The notes under the pieces were generated by a model. That model was not told the origin of the DNA. It did not search any database and worked only from the letters and a program-made list of their open reading frames with translations. The position numbers were made by a program, and so were the translations under genes. From Methylocystis iwaonis (GTDB lineage Bacteria > Pseudomonadota > Alphaproteobacteria > Rhizobiales > Beijerinckiaceae), in the NCBI RefSeq assembly GCF_027925385.1, contig NZ_AP027143.1, positions 186,001 through 250,000 on the forward strand: 64,000 nucleotides of DNA, given 5' to 3'. Positions 21,073-30,050 of this stretch are shown piece after piece. Position 1 is the stretch's first letter. Every line of letters begins with the position of its first letter.

Positions 21073-22488
21073 TTAGCGGATTGCTGGGCGGATATTGTCG
21101 GGGTCGGCGGGGAGCGGCCGGGCCGCATGCGGCGGCTGTCCGTGGTTAGGCATATTCTCGACGCCCAGCCCCTCCTGCGGCCCTTTCGCAACCAGCTTCA
21201 GCATGTAACCGATGCCGGTCCCGAAGACGGAGGCATACATGACGACGAAGATGAGCAACGTGGCGGATAGCGCCAAAGCCGAGTGGTTCGAGACTGCGTG
21301 CTCGGTCCGCATCGCGCCGTAAATCACCCAAGGCTGCCGCCCGACCTCTGTGGTGAACCAGCCGGCAAGAATCGCGATCGTGCCGCTTGGTCCCATCATT
21401 GTCGTAAACCGCAGGAATGTGCGGTCGTCATAGAGTCGCTCACGCCAGCGCAGCCACAGGCCCCGGAACCCGAGCAACAGCATCAGCAGGCCGAGACCAA
21501 CCATCACTCGGAAGGACCAGAAAACAATCGTGGCGTTGGGCCGGTCCTGCGCCGGGAAATCCATCAAGCCTGGAAATTGGCCATCGAGATCATGGGTCAG
21601 GATCAGGCTGGCTAGTCTCGGAATTTCGATGACGTAGCGTGTGGTCCCAGCCGCCATGTCGGGCCAGCCGAACAGGATGAGGGGTACGCCCTGGCCTGGT
21701 TCGTTGCGCCAGTGACCTTCCATGGCGGCAATCTTGGCTGGTTGATGCTCAAGCGTGTTAAGACCGTGCGCATCGCCGACGGCGATTTGAATCGGCGCTA
21801 CGATCAATATCATCCACATCGCCATCGAGAGCATGGCGCGCACTGCCGGCGTCGCGCGCCCGCGCAGCAAATGCCAGGCTCCTGCAGCCCCGACGAACAG
21901 CGCGGTGGCGAGAAAGGCCGCGATGGAAGTGTGTGCGAGCCGGTAGGGGAAGGAGGGGTTGAAGATCACCTTCAGCCAATCAACCGGTACGACGCGACCG
22001 TCGATTATCTCAAAGCCCTGTGGCGTTTGCATCCAGCTATTGGAGGCGAGAATCCAAGTCGCAGATATGAGAGTGCCTATTGCGACCATCACGGTCGCAA
22101 AGAAATGCAAGCTCGGCCCCACTTTATTCCAGCCAAATAGCATCACGCCGAGGAACCCTGCCTCGAGGAAGAAGGCGGTGAGCACCTCATAGGTGAGTAG
22201 TGGGCCGGTAATGCCGCCGGCGAAAGTGGAGAAGTAACTCCAGTTCGTCCCGAACTGATAAGCCATAACCAGGCCTGAAACGACGCCCATCGCGAAATTC
22301 ACCGCGAATATCTGCGACCAAAAGAGATAGAGGTCCCGATAAACGGAATCTTTCTTCCAGAGCCACAAGCCTTCCAACACAGCCAGATAGCTGGCGAGCC
22401 CGATCGTGATCGTCGGGAAGATGATATGGAAGGACACTGTGAATCCAAATTGGACGCGGGCGAGATCGAGCGCCGTTAATTCGAACAT
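21073..22488 (-). CDS. cydA: Cytochrome bd-type ubiquinol oxidase subunit I, CioA-like
   Basis: A 471-residue inner-membrane subunit that binds hemes b558, b595 and d. MFELTALDLARVQFGFTVSF carries the first-helix His region (SFHIIFPTITIG), followed by FAVNFAMGVVSGLVMAYQFG and GRQPWVIYG. The Q loop is short, as in CioA. The ATG at 22486-22488 follows AGGAGA; an upstream in-frame start would add 35 unlikely residues. CioAB oxidases keep working in the presence of cyanide, which fits the nearby Nit1C nitrilase cluster. Confidence 0.93.
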   Translation of the reverse strand: MFELTALDLARVQFGFTVSFHIIFPTITIGLASYLAVLEGLWLWKKDSVYRDLYLFWSQIFAVNFAMGVVSGLVMAYQFGTNWSYFSTFAGGITGPLLTYEVLTAFFLEAGFLGVMLFGWNKVGPSLHFFATVMVAIGTLISATWILASNSWMQTPQGFEIIDGRVVPVDWLKVIFNPSFPYRLAHTSIAAFLATALFVGAAGAWHLLRGRATPAVRAMLSMAMWMILIVAPIQIAVGDAHGLNTLEHQPAKIAAMEGHWRNEPGQGVPLILFGWPDMAAGTTRYVIEIPRLASLILTHDLDGQFPGLMDFPAQDRPNATIVFWSFRVMVGLGLLMLLLGFRGLWLRWRERLYDDRTFLRFTTMMGPSGTIAILAGWFTTEVGRQPWVIYGAMRTEHAVSNHSALALSATLLIFVVMYASVFGTGIGYMLKLVAKGPQEGLGVENMPNHGQPPHAARPLPADPDNIRPAIR

Positions 22489-22676
22489 GTCTTTTCTCCT
22501 GGACGGGACAAGCGACCAATTCGACAGTGGCAAATTGGCGCAGCCTGAACGGCTGCGGTTTTGACGGCCTTGTGCATTTGGGTGGGCTTTCAAAACCTGA
22601 ACGACCGCGCGTTGCAGCCCGCGTTAGGCCTCTATTGCGTGTTGCGCTGCCATGCGTGCGCTGGATTAGGAGGACT

Positions 22677-22940
22677 TGCGGCCAGCGATCAGGGAGTGGA
22701 CCCGCGATTGTGATCCGCGTCGGGCATTTGATCCTGCAGCAGCCTGGCTGAGTAACCGAGAAGCTCGCGCACTTCGCGTTCCAGTTCCTTCAGTCTCGCG
22801 CGCTCGCTGTTCGATAGTTTGGCCCGGGGGCCTGTCCGCACAGCGCAAGCTCGCAGCGCTTGGGCTGTGATCGAGGAGATCTCCGCCAATTGTGAAACTT
22901 GGCCGGTGGGCCGAATGTCGCTCCGCATCGACGTCCCCTC
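22677..22940 (-). pseudogene. Probable IS3-family OrfA remnant
   Basis: The minus strand encodes KLSNSERARLKELEREVREL, the typical coiled start of IS3 OrfA (RARLKELERE-REL), preceded by VSQLAEISSITAQALRACAV. The rest of the element is missing. It lies in the gap upstream of cydA. Confidence 0.45.
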
Positions 22941-23200
22941 TGCTTCTCGGTGCCACACAAGTGAGTTTGTAGTGATATTGCTTCTGATACAATATGCATA
23001 CAAATATGTCAAATTGGTTGTTTATCGCCGTAAAAAATGACGGCAAAAAATCGCTGAAAGCCATAAAGCCCGAATCCATGGCAGCTCATATGTTACATAA
23101 TATATTGATAATAAGTTATGTTATCGGTCGATAGCAATTGTTCTGGTTGTTGGCCTCCTTTGTTGCCACACAAAATGCATACAATGCTGCGCGTGCCTCT

Positions 23201-23253
23201 TGACGAAATGCTCCTGTCGTATACGATAGGATATGTGCTTGTCTCATACGAGA
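23201..23253 (+). promoter_or_regulatory. Putative promoter and paired palindromic operator
   Basis: TTGACG (about 23200-23205) and TACGAT, 16 bases later, could be -35/-10 boxes. Two palindromes follow each other: TCGTATACGA (23217-23226) and TCTCATACGAGA (23242-23253), centres 26 bases apart. They lie 27-63 bases upstream of the flavoprotein ATG, as expected for binding sites of a dimeric repressor, possibly GntR-like. This is inferred from symmetry only. Confidence 0.4.
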
Positions 23254-23279
23254 TGGCGGCAAATCGGGAGGAACGAGGG

Positions 23280-24611
23280 ATGAAGATCGTCGTAATTGGA
23301 GGCGGCGCTTCCGGGCTCGGCGCCGCAGGGGCTGCAAAAGGAGTGGACCCGTCGGCTGACATCGTGAATTACACGGAATTCGAGGACGTTGCTTACAGTC
23401 CCTGCGGCATTCCATTCGTCCACGGTCGCGAAATTGAATCTTTCGACAAACTGTTCCTTGCAACGAAGCAGCAATACGCCGATCAGGGCATAGATATTCA
23501 CTATACGACTACGGTCGAAAGCATCGACGTCAAGCGTCATGCCATCAAGGTCCGCGAAGAAGGCGAAATTAGATATGACCGGCTGGTGCTCGCGACCGGC
23601 TGGAATTATTCGGATCCCCAAATTCCCGGCGATCATCTGGAGGGGATCTACCGCGTCAAGAATATTCGTCGCGCGATGGAGTGGGACAAATTCATCGACA
23701 CGGTGAAATCAGCGGTCGTGGTCGAGTGCGGACCGATCGCCGTCGAAATGGTGTCGGCGCTCGTTCATCGCGGCATCAAGGTCACCGTTGTCGATCCCGC
23801 CCCTTGGCCGATGGCCGGCGTCGTCGATCCCGACATCATCGAGCCGGTTCGAAAGAGCTGGGCCGACGCTGGGGTTGTGACGCTGTGGGGAGAGCGCGTT
23901 ACGGCCTTCGGCGGCCAGGGCGCCCTTGCTTATGCCGAGACGACAGCCGGGCGGGTCGAGGCGCAGCTTGCCATCATCGGAACGCGCAAGGCGCCGAATA
24001 CAGCTTTGGCAAGAGCAGCGGGCGTCGCTCTCGGCGCCACCGGTGGCATTATCGTCGATTCTTTCATGAAAACCTCTGCGAGCGACGTGTTTGCCGCCGG
24101 CGACTGCACGGAAATTCCGCATGGCGTCACCAATGTTCCGCTTCAAGGCCTTTCGGGAAGCCATGCCTATGCGCAGGGCAAGGCCGCGGGCGTCAATGCT
24201 GCGGGAGGACGACGCGAATACCAGCCCGTCTATGTCCCCTGGGCGATGCTCGCAGGCGACTGGATGATTGGGGGTGTTTCCTTTGGTGAAACGACAGCCG
24301 CCGCGATTGGCGTGAAATTCGTGAGCGGCGCGTCAAACGGTATCACAAGGGCGCGGTACTATCCCGGGGTGCGTCCAATCACGGTGAAGCTGCTCGCAGA
24401 TCCTGCTACGCGCTGCCTCATCGGAGCGCAGATGGTTGGGGGCGAAGGCGTCAAGGAGCGAGCGGATTTCCTGGGCATGGCCGTCCGCTCGGGCATTTCG
24501 ATCGATGATCTGGCGACGATGGAAAACGTCTATTCCCCGGCCATAGGGGCGTTGAACGAGCCAATCGCCATGGCGGCGCAGGCCGTGCAGCAAAAACTCG
24601 GGAGGCGATAA
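23280..24611 (+). CDS. FAD-dependent disulfide oxidoreductase, CoA-disulfide-reductase-like
   Basis: A 443-residue flavoprotein. MKIVVIGGGASGLGAAGAAK is the FAD-binding motif. YSPCGIPF at about residues 43-50 holds the single redox Cys of the CoA disulfide reductase/NADH oxidase group. ATGWNYSDPQIPG and VFAAGDCTEI are the second and third FAD motifs. The NAD(P)H-binding motif is odd: VVVECGPIAVEMV, where GxGxxG is normally expected. The start chosen follows GGAGGAACGAGGG; a longer frame to 23118 lacks a ribosome site. It is probably co-transcribed with the next two genes. Substrate unknown. Confidence 0.85.
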   Translation: MKIVVIGGGASGLGAAGAAKGVDPSADIVNYTEFEDVAYSPCGIPFVHGREIESFDKLFLATKQQYADQGIDIHYTTTVESIDVKRHAIKVREEGEIRYDRLVLATGWNYSDPQIPGDHLEGIYRVKNIRRAMEWDKFIDTVKSAVVVECGPIAVEMVSALVHRGIKVTVVDPAPWPMAGVVDPDIIEPVRKSWADAGVVTLWGERVTAFGGQGALAYAETTAGRVEAQLAIIGTRKAPNTALARAAGVALGATGGIIVDSFMKTSASDVFAAGDCTEIPHGVTNVPLQGLSGSHAYAQGKAAGVNAAGGRREYQPVYVPWAMLAGDWMIGGVSFGETTAAAIGVKFVSGASNGITRARYYPGVRPITVKLLADPATRCLIGAQMVGGEGVKERADFLGMAVRSGISIDDLATMENVYSPAIGALNEPIAMAAQAVQQKLGRR

Positions 24612-24613
24612 TC

Positions 24614-24892
24614 ATGTCTTTCCCACAATGGCTCCGATCCAATTCGGAATACTACCTGCTCGCCGCGGCGCAAGAGCGCATCGCAACGCAAAATGGGATG
24701 GCGTTTTCATTCAGGCCGCGCAGTCTCAAGGACTATTTTTGGCGCTTTGTGTTTGTGCCGATTTATCGCGTGCTTCCCGATGGCCTGCGGCGGTTTGCTT
24801 TCTACGTGCTTCCTGGAAGCCATCACCGCGCTTGGCCGGCACAGGCCGAACGACCGCGTCCCGCCCAGCGGGCATTTCCCAAGTTCGACTAG
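24614..24892 (+). CDS. Small protein of unknown function
   Basis: A 92-residue protein starting 2 bases after the flavoprotein stop, with GGAGGCG as its ribosome site. It has no recognised domain. The middle (FWRFVFVPIYRVLPDGLRRF, then AFYVLP) is aromatic and partly hydrophobic and could contact a membrane. The end is proline- and arginine-rich. Its tight spacing suggests it works with the flavoprotein or with the Sll0783-like protein downstream. Confidence 0.6.
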   Translation: MSFPQWLRSNSEYYLLAAAQERIATQNGMAFSFRPRSLKDYFWRFVFVPIYRVLPDGLRRFAFYVLPGSHHRAWPAQAERPRPAQRAFPKFD

Positions 24893-24959
24893 TTGAATTC
24901 GATCCTTCGCAACTTTGCGAAGGAAGCCCACGGTTTGTCACAAGCAAAAAGGAGACAAA

Positions 24960-25448
24960 ATGCCTAAGACCGTTACAATCCCCGCTCCGCAGCCCGGCGA
25001 TGTTTTATTCAACGTCGAGGAGAAGGTGTTCCCGGATCACAAGGCTAATCCCGGCGACAAGGCTTATATCTTTATGCACACCGTTCCCTTCGAGGGATCG
25101 GTCGGACTCGTGAACATGCTGACGGCTACGCGCCTAGCCCGGAAAGGGTTCGAGCTGTCCTTCGTGCTCTATGGGCCGGGTGTCCTCATGGCTTCAGCCG
25201 CGCGCGGTTACCCGTCCGTCGGCGCCGAAGGCTTCCCTGGCAATCTAGCGTATAATCGTCAACTCAAGACGTTGATGGACGAGGGGGCCAAAATCTACGC
25301 TTGCCGATTTGCCATGGGCGCATTGTACGGCATGCGGGAAGACGATCTGATCCCCGGCGTTATTCCAGTGAACCCACTCGACATCCTCGACCTCACCATC
25401 CAGGCTTGGCGAGACCGCGCCCTCGTGATGACGACCTGGACGATTTAA
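24960..25448 (+). CDS. MSMEG_0572/Sll0783-family nitrogen-starvation response protein
   Basis: A 162-residue DsrE-like fold protein. The order FMHTVPFEGSVGLVNMLTAT, SFVLYGPGVLMA, GFPGNLAYNRQLKTLM, CRFAMGALYGMREDDLIPGV and PLDILD matches this family, which is induced by nitrogen starvation in cyanobacteria and belongs to the Nit1C gene set. The molecular role is unknown. The ATG at 24960 is preceded by AAGGAGA. The other Nit1C genes are 8-11 kb away on the opposite strand, so here the set is split. A strong terminator follows. Confidence 0.85.
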   Translation: MPKTVTIPAPQPGDVLFNVEEKVFPDHKANPGDKAYIFMHTVPFEGSVGLVNMLTATRLARKGFELSFVLYGPGVLMASAARGYPSVGAEGFPGNLAYNRQLKTLMDEGAKIYACRFAMGALYGMREDDLIPGVIPVNPLDILDLTIQAWRDRALVMTTWTI

Positions 25449-25469
25449 CAGGCCTTCGGTTGTGCGGTG

Positions 25470-25510
25470 AAAAGCAGCAAGCCTTGAAACCGCTTGCTGC
25501 TTTTCTTTTT
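25470..25510 (+). terminator. Rho-independent terminator
   Basis: A perfect 13-base stem (AAAAGCAGCAAGC / GCTTGCTGCTTTT) with a 9-base loop, followed by CTTTTT. It ends the flavoprotein to Sll0783-like unit 22 bases after its stop. Confidence 0.9.
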
Positions 25511-25562
25511 GCCCGCGCAGACCGCGAAATGGCTTTACCAGTTTGGCTTATCCTAGGCAGGA

Positions 25563-26990
25563 ATGACGCTCATGCCGGCTCCTTCCTCAGTAATCCCTCT
25601 TCCTCGTAAAATCGACGTGATCAACATCGGCCTGCCTCTGTTCGAGGAATCGATTAGAGGCCAGGGGGCGCCCGTCATAGGCGTCGATTGGCAAATTCCC
25701 TGCGGAGGAGAGAGCGACGTCATTTCGGCGTTAGCCCGGCTGATGGGGCCTAAATCATCCATTGTCGACGCTGCGAATGCAGAGGTTGTCGCGCGCTTGA
25801 ACAATGGCGCGCCCCTTCTCAAGGGTGTCGAGAGAGCCGGTGCGGTCGTGCCCGGCATGAGCGAGCGCACATTGCTCCATTGCGGGCCTGCCATAGCATG
25901 GGCGGATATGTGCGATCCTCTGCGACGTTCGATCAAGGCAGCCATCGTCGCGGAGGGGTGGGCCGGAAACATCGAGGCGGCGGCCCGTCTCATTGCCTCT
26001 CGCGAAATCGAGCTACGACCGGCGAACGAACATTCGACCGTCGTTCCCATGGCCACTGTAATCGGCCCGTCCGCCCCGGTTTACGTGGTGGAAAATGAAA
26101 TGGGAAGAACGATCGCTTTTTCGAGCATCAACCAGGGAGCGGGCGAAACTCAATGGTTCGGCGTCGACAGCAGCTTGGCGATCGATCGGCTTTTTTTTAT
26201 TCGCGATGTGATTGGCCCTGTAATTGGGGAAGCGATCGCCAGGAGGGGCGCTATAGACGTTTTGTCGCTGGCGGCGCAGGGCGTCGTCATGGGGGACGAC
26301 GTTCATATACGGGTACAGGCGACAACGTGTCTCCTACTGAGGGATCTCCTCCCGTTTTTGATGAGAATCTCCCGGCCAGGCGCTGGAGAGGCCGCTGATT
26401 TTCTCAGCCGCAATCACACGATGTTTCTCAACATCGCGATGGCTGCGGCCAAATCGCTGGTCGACTCCGCCGCCAAAGTCGAAAATTCGAGCATCGTGAC
26501 GACGATGTCGCGCAATGGCGTGACCTACGGCATTCGGCTGGCGGGCCTAGAGCGGTGGTTCCTTGCGGCCGCGCCGCCAATCCAGAAGGCGCTGTATTTT
26601 CCCGGCTATGGTCCGGAAGCGAGCACTGCGGACATCGGCGACAGCGCCGTACTCGAGCTGATTGGCCTTGGAGGGGCGGTTTCGGCAAACTCTCCGGCGG
26701 TCGCGGGTTTCCTCGGTGGCAGAATGGCCGACGCGATCGCGGCGACACGCAAGATGCAGCGCATCTGTGCGGGAGAGAGTCGTTCTTTCCTTCTACCAAT
26801 ATTGGAGAACGCAGGCGCCCCACTCGGCGTGGATGTTCGACGCGTCGTCGAGCTTGCGATCACTCCGGCTGTCAACACAGGCGTCATTCACGCTTTTAGC
26901 GGCGCCGGCCAAATTGGGGCCGGCGTCGCTTCGGCTCCAATTGACTGTTTTACCCAAGCGTTGATGGATCTTGACCAGAGAATTATGTGA
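25563..26990 (+). CDS. DUF1116 family protein (YlbE/AllG-like)
   Basis: A 475-residue protein of the DUF1116 family, known in E. coli as YlbE/AllG. There it works with FdrA/AllF and YlbF/AllH in the oxamate transcarbamylase reaction of allantoin breakdown (oxalurate and phosphate to oxamate and carbamoyl phosphate). Seen here: INIGLPLFEESIRGQGAPVI near residues 20-40, FSSINQGAGE, GDDVHIRVQATTCLLLRDLL and FLSRNHTMFLNIAMAAAKS, characteristic of the family. The ATG follows AGGCAGGA. The FdrA-like gene is 1.3 kb away on the other strand. No DUF2877 (AllH) or carbamate kinase gene is in the window, so the reaction is an inference. Confidence 0.8.
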   Translation: MTLMPAPSSVIPLPRKIDVINIGLPLFEESIRGQGAPVIGVDWQIPCGGESDVISALARLMGPKSSIVDAANAEVVARLNNGAPLLKGVERAGAVVPGMSERTLLHCGPAIAWADMCDPLRRSIKAAIVAEGWAGNIEAAARLIASREIELRPANEHSTVVPMATVIGPSAPVYVVENEMGRTIAFSSINQGAGETQWFGVDSSLAIDRLFFIRDVIGPVIGEAIARRGAIDVLSLAAQGVVMGDDVHIRVQATTCLLLRDLLPFLMRISRPGAGEAADFLSRNHTMFLNIAMAAAKSLVDSAAKVENSSIVTTMSRNGVTYGIRLAGLERWFLAAAPPIQKALYFPGYGPEASTADIGDSAVLELIGLGGAVSANSPAVAGFLGGRMADAIAATRKMQRICAGESRSFLLPILENAGAPLGVDVRRVVELAITPAVNTGVIHAFSGAGQIGAGVASAPIDCFTQALMDLDQRIM

Positions 26991-27059
26991 ACATGCCCTG
27001 TCCAGCAAAGCTAGATAACGCATTGCGGCGTGAGGGGCGCCGCCGTGGCAGGCTTTTCC

Positions 27060-28277
27060 TTAGGTTGTAGAAAACGCGCCATTCAAAAGCGTGGAGGCTT
27101 GCATCTCTTCTTCGATAACTCGGTTATAGATGCGAATGTGCTGGTCGGCTGTTCGATCCCAGCTATGGCGCGCCGCCATTTCGAGCCCATTTTTAACAAG
27201 GCGCTCGACGGTGTGGGGCTCGTCCATCAGTCTTGCCATCCCCCGAGCAAGAGACGCGGGATTGGATGTTTCCGTCAGAATCGCATCTCGGTCATGCACA
27301 AGGAACTCCCGGAAAACATCGATGTCCGACGCCACGACGGGCAGCCCTGCGCTGGCAGCCTCCATGATCACCAAGCCCCAGCCTTCTTTGATGGACGGGA
27401 AAACAAATCCGTCCGCGGCGGCCAGCCATTCAACCAGTTCAGTCTGGGGGAGCGTCTGCAACAAAACGACGTCTTTGCCTAACTCCAGACCAAGCGGCCA
27501 GAGCGAGGTCAAAACCTGCTCGCGATAATCACGGTAGTCCTGAAACGAATGGCCTCCGATGATCGCTAATACGGGCGGATCTGCTCTTTCCGCTTTTAGT
27601 TGGGCCAGCGCCCTGACAAGGAATTCGGTTCCCTTGCGGGGCTCGACCCCGCCGATGGTCAGATAAAGGAAGCGATCTTTCGTTCCGATTTGTCGCCGCA
27701 GCTCGGCGCGCCGTTGCGGCGTTAGCATATTTGCGAATGCTTCGCTTCTAACGCCATTGGTGACGATCGATGAGTCGACTCCATATTCCACCCGAAGCCG
27801 TTCTTGCCATGTCTTGCTGACAACCAGGACGCGATCCGGCTCCAATATGGCGTTGCGTTGGCAATCCATGAGCGCCTGTGTCGTAAAATCGTCGACATGA
27901 TGCACGGTGCGCACTAACCGAAAGCGCGCCCCTGCATCTCTCACACGGGCGGCGGCGCGCGCTGAGATGCAGTCTTGACTGTGGACGATATCGAATGAGT
28001 CTCGCAGGCGGGCGAGGCCGGCGGTCAAGGCATCAATCCAGCCGAACACTCGTTCTTCAAGCGTATTCTTTGCGGGCGGGGTCGCGATCATCTCCACGGG
28101 AACGGCAACTTTCCTGAACAGTGAGCCAGGCTCGCCCATGGCGATCACGGTCACGTCGAGTCCAGCAGCCTGCAGGGCTTCCGCAAGCTCCAGCGTGTGC
28201 ACGACGCCTCCTCGTGGCTTTGTGGAATAGGTGGTCAGCGCAACGCGCGGCGAATTCAGAGTGGGCGCAGGTCTCAT
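27060..28277 (-). CDS. Glycosyltransferase family 4, MSMEG_0565 type
   Basis: A 405-residue GT-B glycosyltransferase. The N terminus has RVALTTYSTKPRGGVVHTLE and LAEALQAAGLDVTVIAMG, HSQDCISA and RTVHHVDDF; the C-terminal half has FLYLTIGGVEPRKGTEFLVR and the donor-binding FPSIKEGWGLVIMEAASAGL. This is the glycosyltransferase that often accompanies Nit1C nitrilase clusters (MSMEG_0565 group). Its ATG overlaps the TGA of the FdrA-like gene (ATGA), an unusual coupling. Acceptor unknown. Confidence 0.85.
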   Translation of the reverse strand: MRPAPTLNSPRVALTTYSTKPRGGVVHTLELAEALQAAGLDVTVIAMGEPGSLFRKVAVPVEMIATPPAKNTLEERVFGWIDALTAGLARLRDSFDIVHSQDCISARAAARVRDAGARFRLVRTVHHVDDFTTQALMDCQRNAILEPDRVLVVSKTWQERLRVEYGVDSSIVTNGVRSEAFANMLTPQRRAELRRQIGTKDRFLYLTIGGVEPRKGTEFLVRALAQLKAERADPPVLAIIGGHSFQDYRDYREQVLTSLWPLGLELGKDVVLLQTLPQTELVEWLAAADGFVFPSIKEGWGLVIMEAASAGLPVVASDIDVFREFLVHDRDAILTETSNPASLARGMARLMDEPHTVERLVKNGLEMAARHSWDRTADQHIRIYNRVIEEEMQASTLLNGAFSTT

Positions 28278-29878
28278 ATTTCTTTTTCCGGGTTGATCTT
28301 GAGGAACGGCGAGAAACCAGGCGGAAGATTATCAAGGGCGACCGAGGGGTCTCTCAGGACGAGCGCTGTGGCTGCGCGCGCGGCGCGCGCGGCGCTATCG
28401 GCGACAATGCATCCCGCCTGTTCGAAGCGGGCGCGTTGCTCTTCGAAGCCCTGCGGATCCCGCATCGTCCCGAGCACATAAACGACAACCGCCGCGCCAG
28501 ATCGTACCACTTCGGCGGCGAGAGGGGCCAACACGCTTGCAGGATCAGGGTGCGCGCCATCGCCGATCACGACGTCGAAGACCACGGCCGCGACGGTCGG
28601 GTCGCTCGCCTGCCGACGAAGCAGCTCCGCTCTGGCGCGGGCGTCTATCATGGGATGCGGGCGACCCTGGGTATAGCTTTCCTCACCGAGGTCGAGGCAG
28701 ATATGCGCGCCCGGCGGGGCGCTCTCGATGGTCCAATTTTCGTCGAAGGGGGCGTTGGAAAATACCGGGCCGAGGCGCCGAGATGCGACCATCATGGCCT
28801 CGTGGCAAAGAGTTCCTCCGCTATAGAGGCCAACGAGCCGCTTGCGGTCCGCATTCAGCCTCGCCGCTGCGCGCGCCACCTTCTCGATCAGGCGGCCGAC
28901 GCCGTTGTCGGGCGCTGGCATGCCGAGCCCTGCCAGCGTGCGGAATGCGCCCTCCTCCAGCGTGTCGCAAATCGTCACGTGCTGTGGGTGACCTTTCAAC
29001 GGCGCTGTGAGGCCGATCAGCGAAGCAACCGTTGGCTTCTGCGGCAATTCGAGCACGCGGGCTACGACGTCTCGCGACGGCGGTTTCGAAATGAGCAGGA
29101 TCGCTTGCGTATCGGCGTCGGCGTCGAGGGCGCGGATCGCCATTTCCGTCATGAGGCCCCCGACTTCCGCGGAAAGATCTCGACCGCCGACACCGATCAC
29201 ATGAGAGACGCCGACGCCCCAACGATCGAGAAGGCTCATGGCTTCCTGAGCCCCGGTTCCCGATGCGGCGACGATGCCAACCGGCCCGGCGCTGACGCGA
29301 TTGGCAAAACCAAGACCCACGCCGCCGAGCATCGCCGTGCCCGCACCAGGTCCCATGACCAGACGCCCGAGGCGCAGGCCGCGTCGCTTCAATGCGATTT
29401 CGTCTTCAAGAGGAACATTATCACTGAACAAAAGCACATGGAGACCTGCTGTGAGCGCCTTTTGCGCTTCGAGCGTTGCATAGTGTCCCGGCGTCGAGAT
29501 AATCGCGATATTGGCGGTAGGATGTAACTTGAGCGCTGATCGCAAATCGAATATCTGCTCGGGCTCGCTGGCCACGCTGCTCCTTTCCGAGTTGAATAGA
29601 AGCCTCGATGCTGCTTCGAGCGCGGCCGCGGCGGCTGACTCGTCGGTTGCGCGGACGGCAAGCACGAGGTCATTTGCGTCCGCTCTCAGCGGATCCTCGG
29701 TAAAACCCGCCTTGGACAAGGTCTCCAAATTCGCCGGGGTCGCCATGAACGCCCAGCCCCACGTGACGCCGGGGTACTCGAGCAAGGTCCGCGTCGCCTC
29801 GAGCAAACAAATGCTATCCTTATACGAATTGCTATGCACAGAGACGACGACGCTTTTGGTCACCTGGGCTTTCCTCAT
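28274..29878 (-). CDS. FdrA-family protein (AllF-like, succinyl-CoA-synthetase fold)
   Basis: About 534 residues from the preferred ATG at 29876-29878 (SVVVSVHSNSYKDSICLLEA follows shortly after, matching the FdrA N terminus). A frame open to 29998 would add 40 residues without a good ribosome site. Motifs: MATPANLETL near residue 44; GPGAGTAMLGGVGLGFANRV and GPVGIVAASGTGAQEAMSLL, the CoA-ligase-like nucleotide loops; and a C-terminal flavodoxin-like half (GLYSGGTLCHEA). FdrA pairs with DUF1116 proteins in oxamate transcarbamylase. Here it is translationally coupled to the Nit1C-type glycosyltransferase and divergent from an unknown gene at 30051. Confidence 0.8.
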   Translation of the reverse strand: MRKAQVTKSVVVSVHSNSYKDSICLLEATRTLLEYPGVTWGWAFMATPANLETLSKAGFTEDPLRADANDLVLAVRATDESAAAAALEAASRLLFNSERSSVASEPEQIFDLRSALKLHPTANIAIISTPGHYATLEAQKALTAGLHVLLFSDNVPLEDEIALKRRGLRLGRLVMGPGAGTAMLGGVGLGFANRVSAGPVGIVAASGTGAQEAMSLLDRWGVGVSHVIGVGGRDLSAEVGGLMTEMAIRALDADADTQAILLISKPPSRDVVARVLELPQKPTVASLIGLTAPLKGHPQHVTICDTLEEGAFRTLAGLGMPAPDNGVGRLIEKVARAAARLNADRKRLVGLYSGGTLCHEAMMVASRRLGPVFSNAPFDENWTIESAPPGAHICLDLGEESYTQGRPHPMIDARARAELLRRQASDPTVAAVVFDVVIGDGAHPDPASVLAPLAAEVVRSGAAVVVYVLGTMRDPQGFEEQRARFEQAGCIVADSAARAARAATALVLRDPSVALDNLPPGFSPFLKINPEKEI

Positions 29879-30050
29879 CTTCTCGTCGCAGGCGATGGCC
29901 TGTGAGGGAACGGTTGCGGCGTTGAAGCAGGGCGCGTCCAAAGCGCGTTTATTATAGTGAACTCTCATTTCATATCTAGTATGATTGTTGTCAGGCAAAG
30001 AAAGGGATGGCCCAACTATGGTGGCGATCCGAGGCAGGGGGAGAGAAAGG

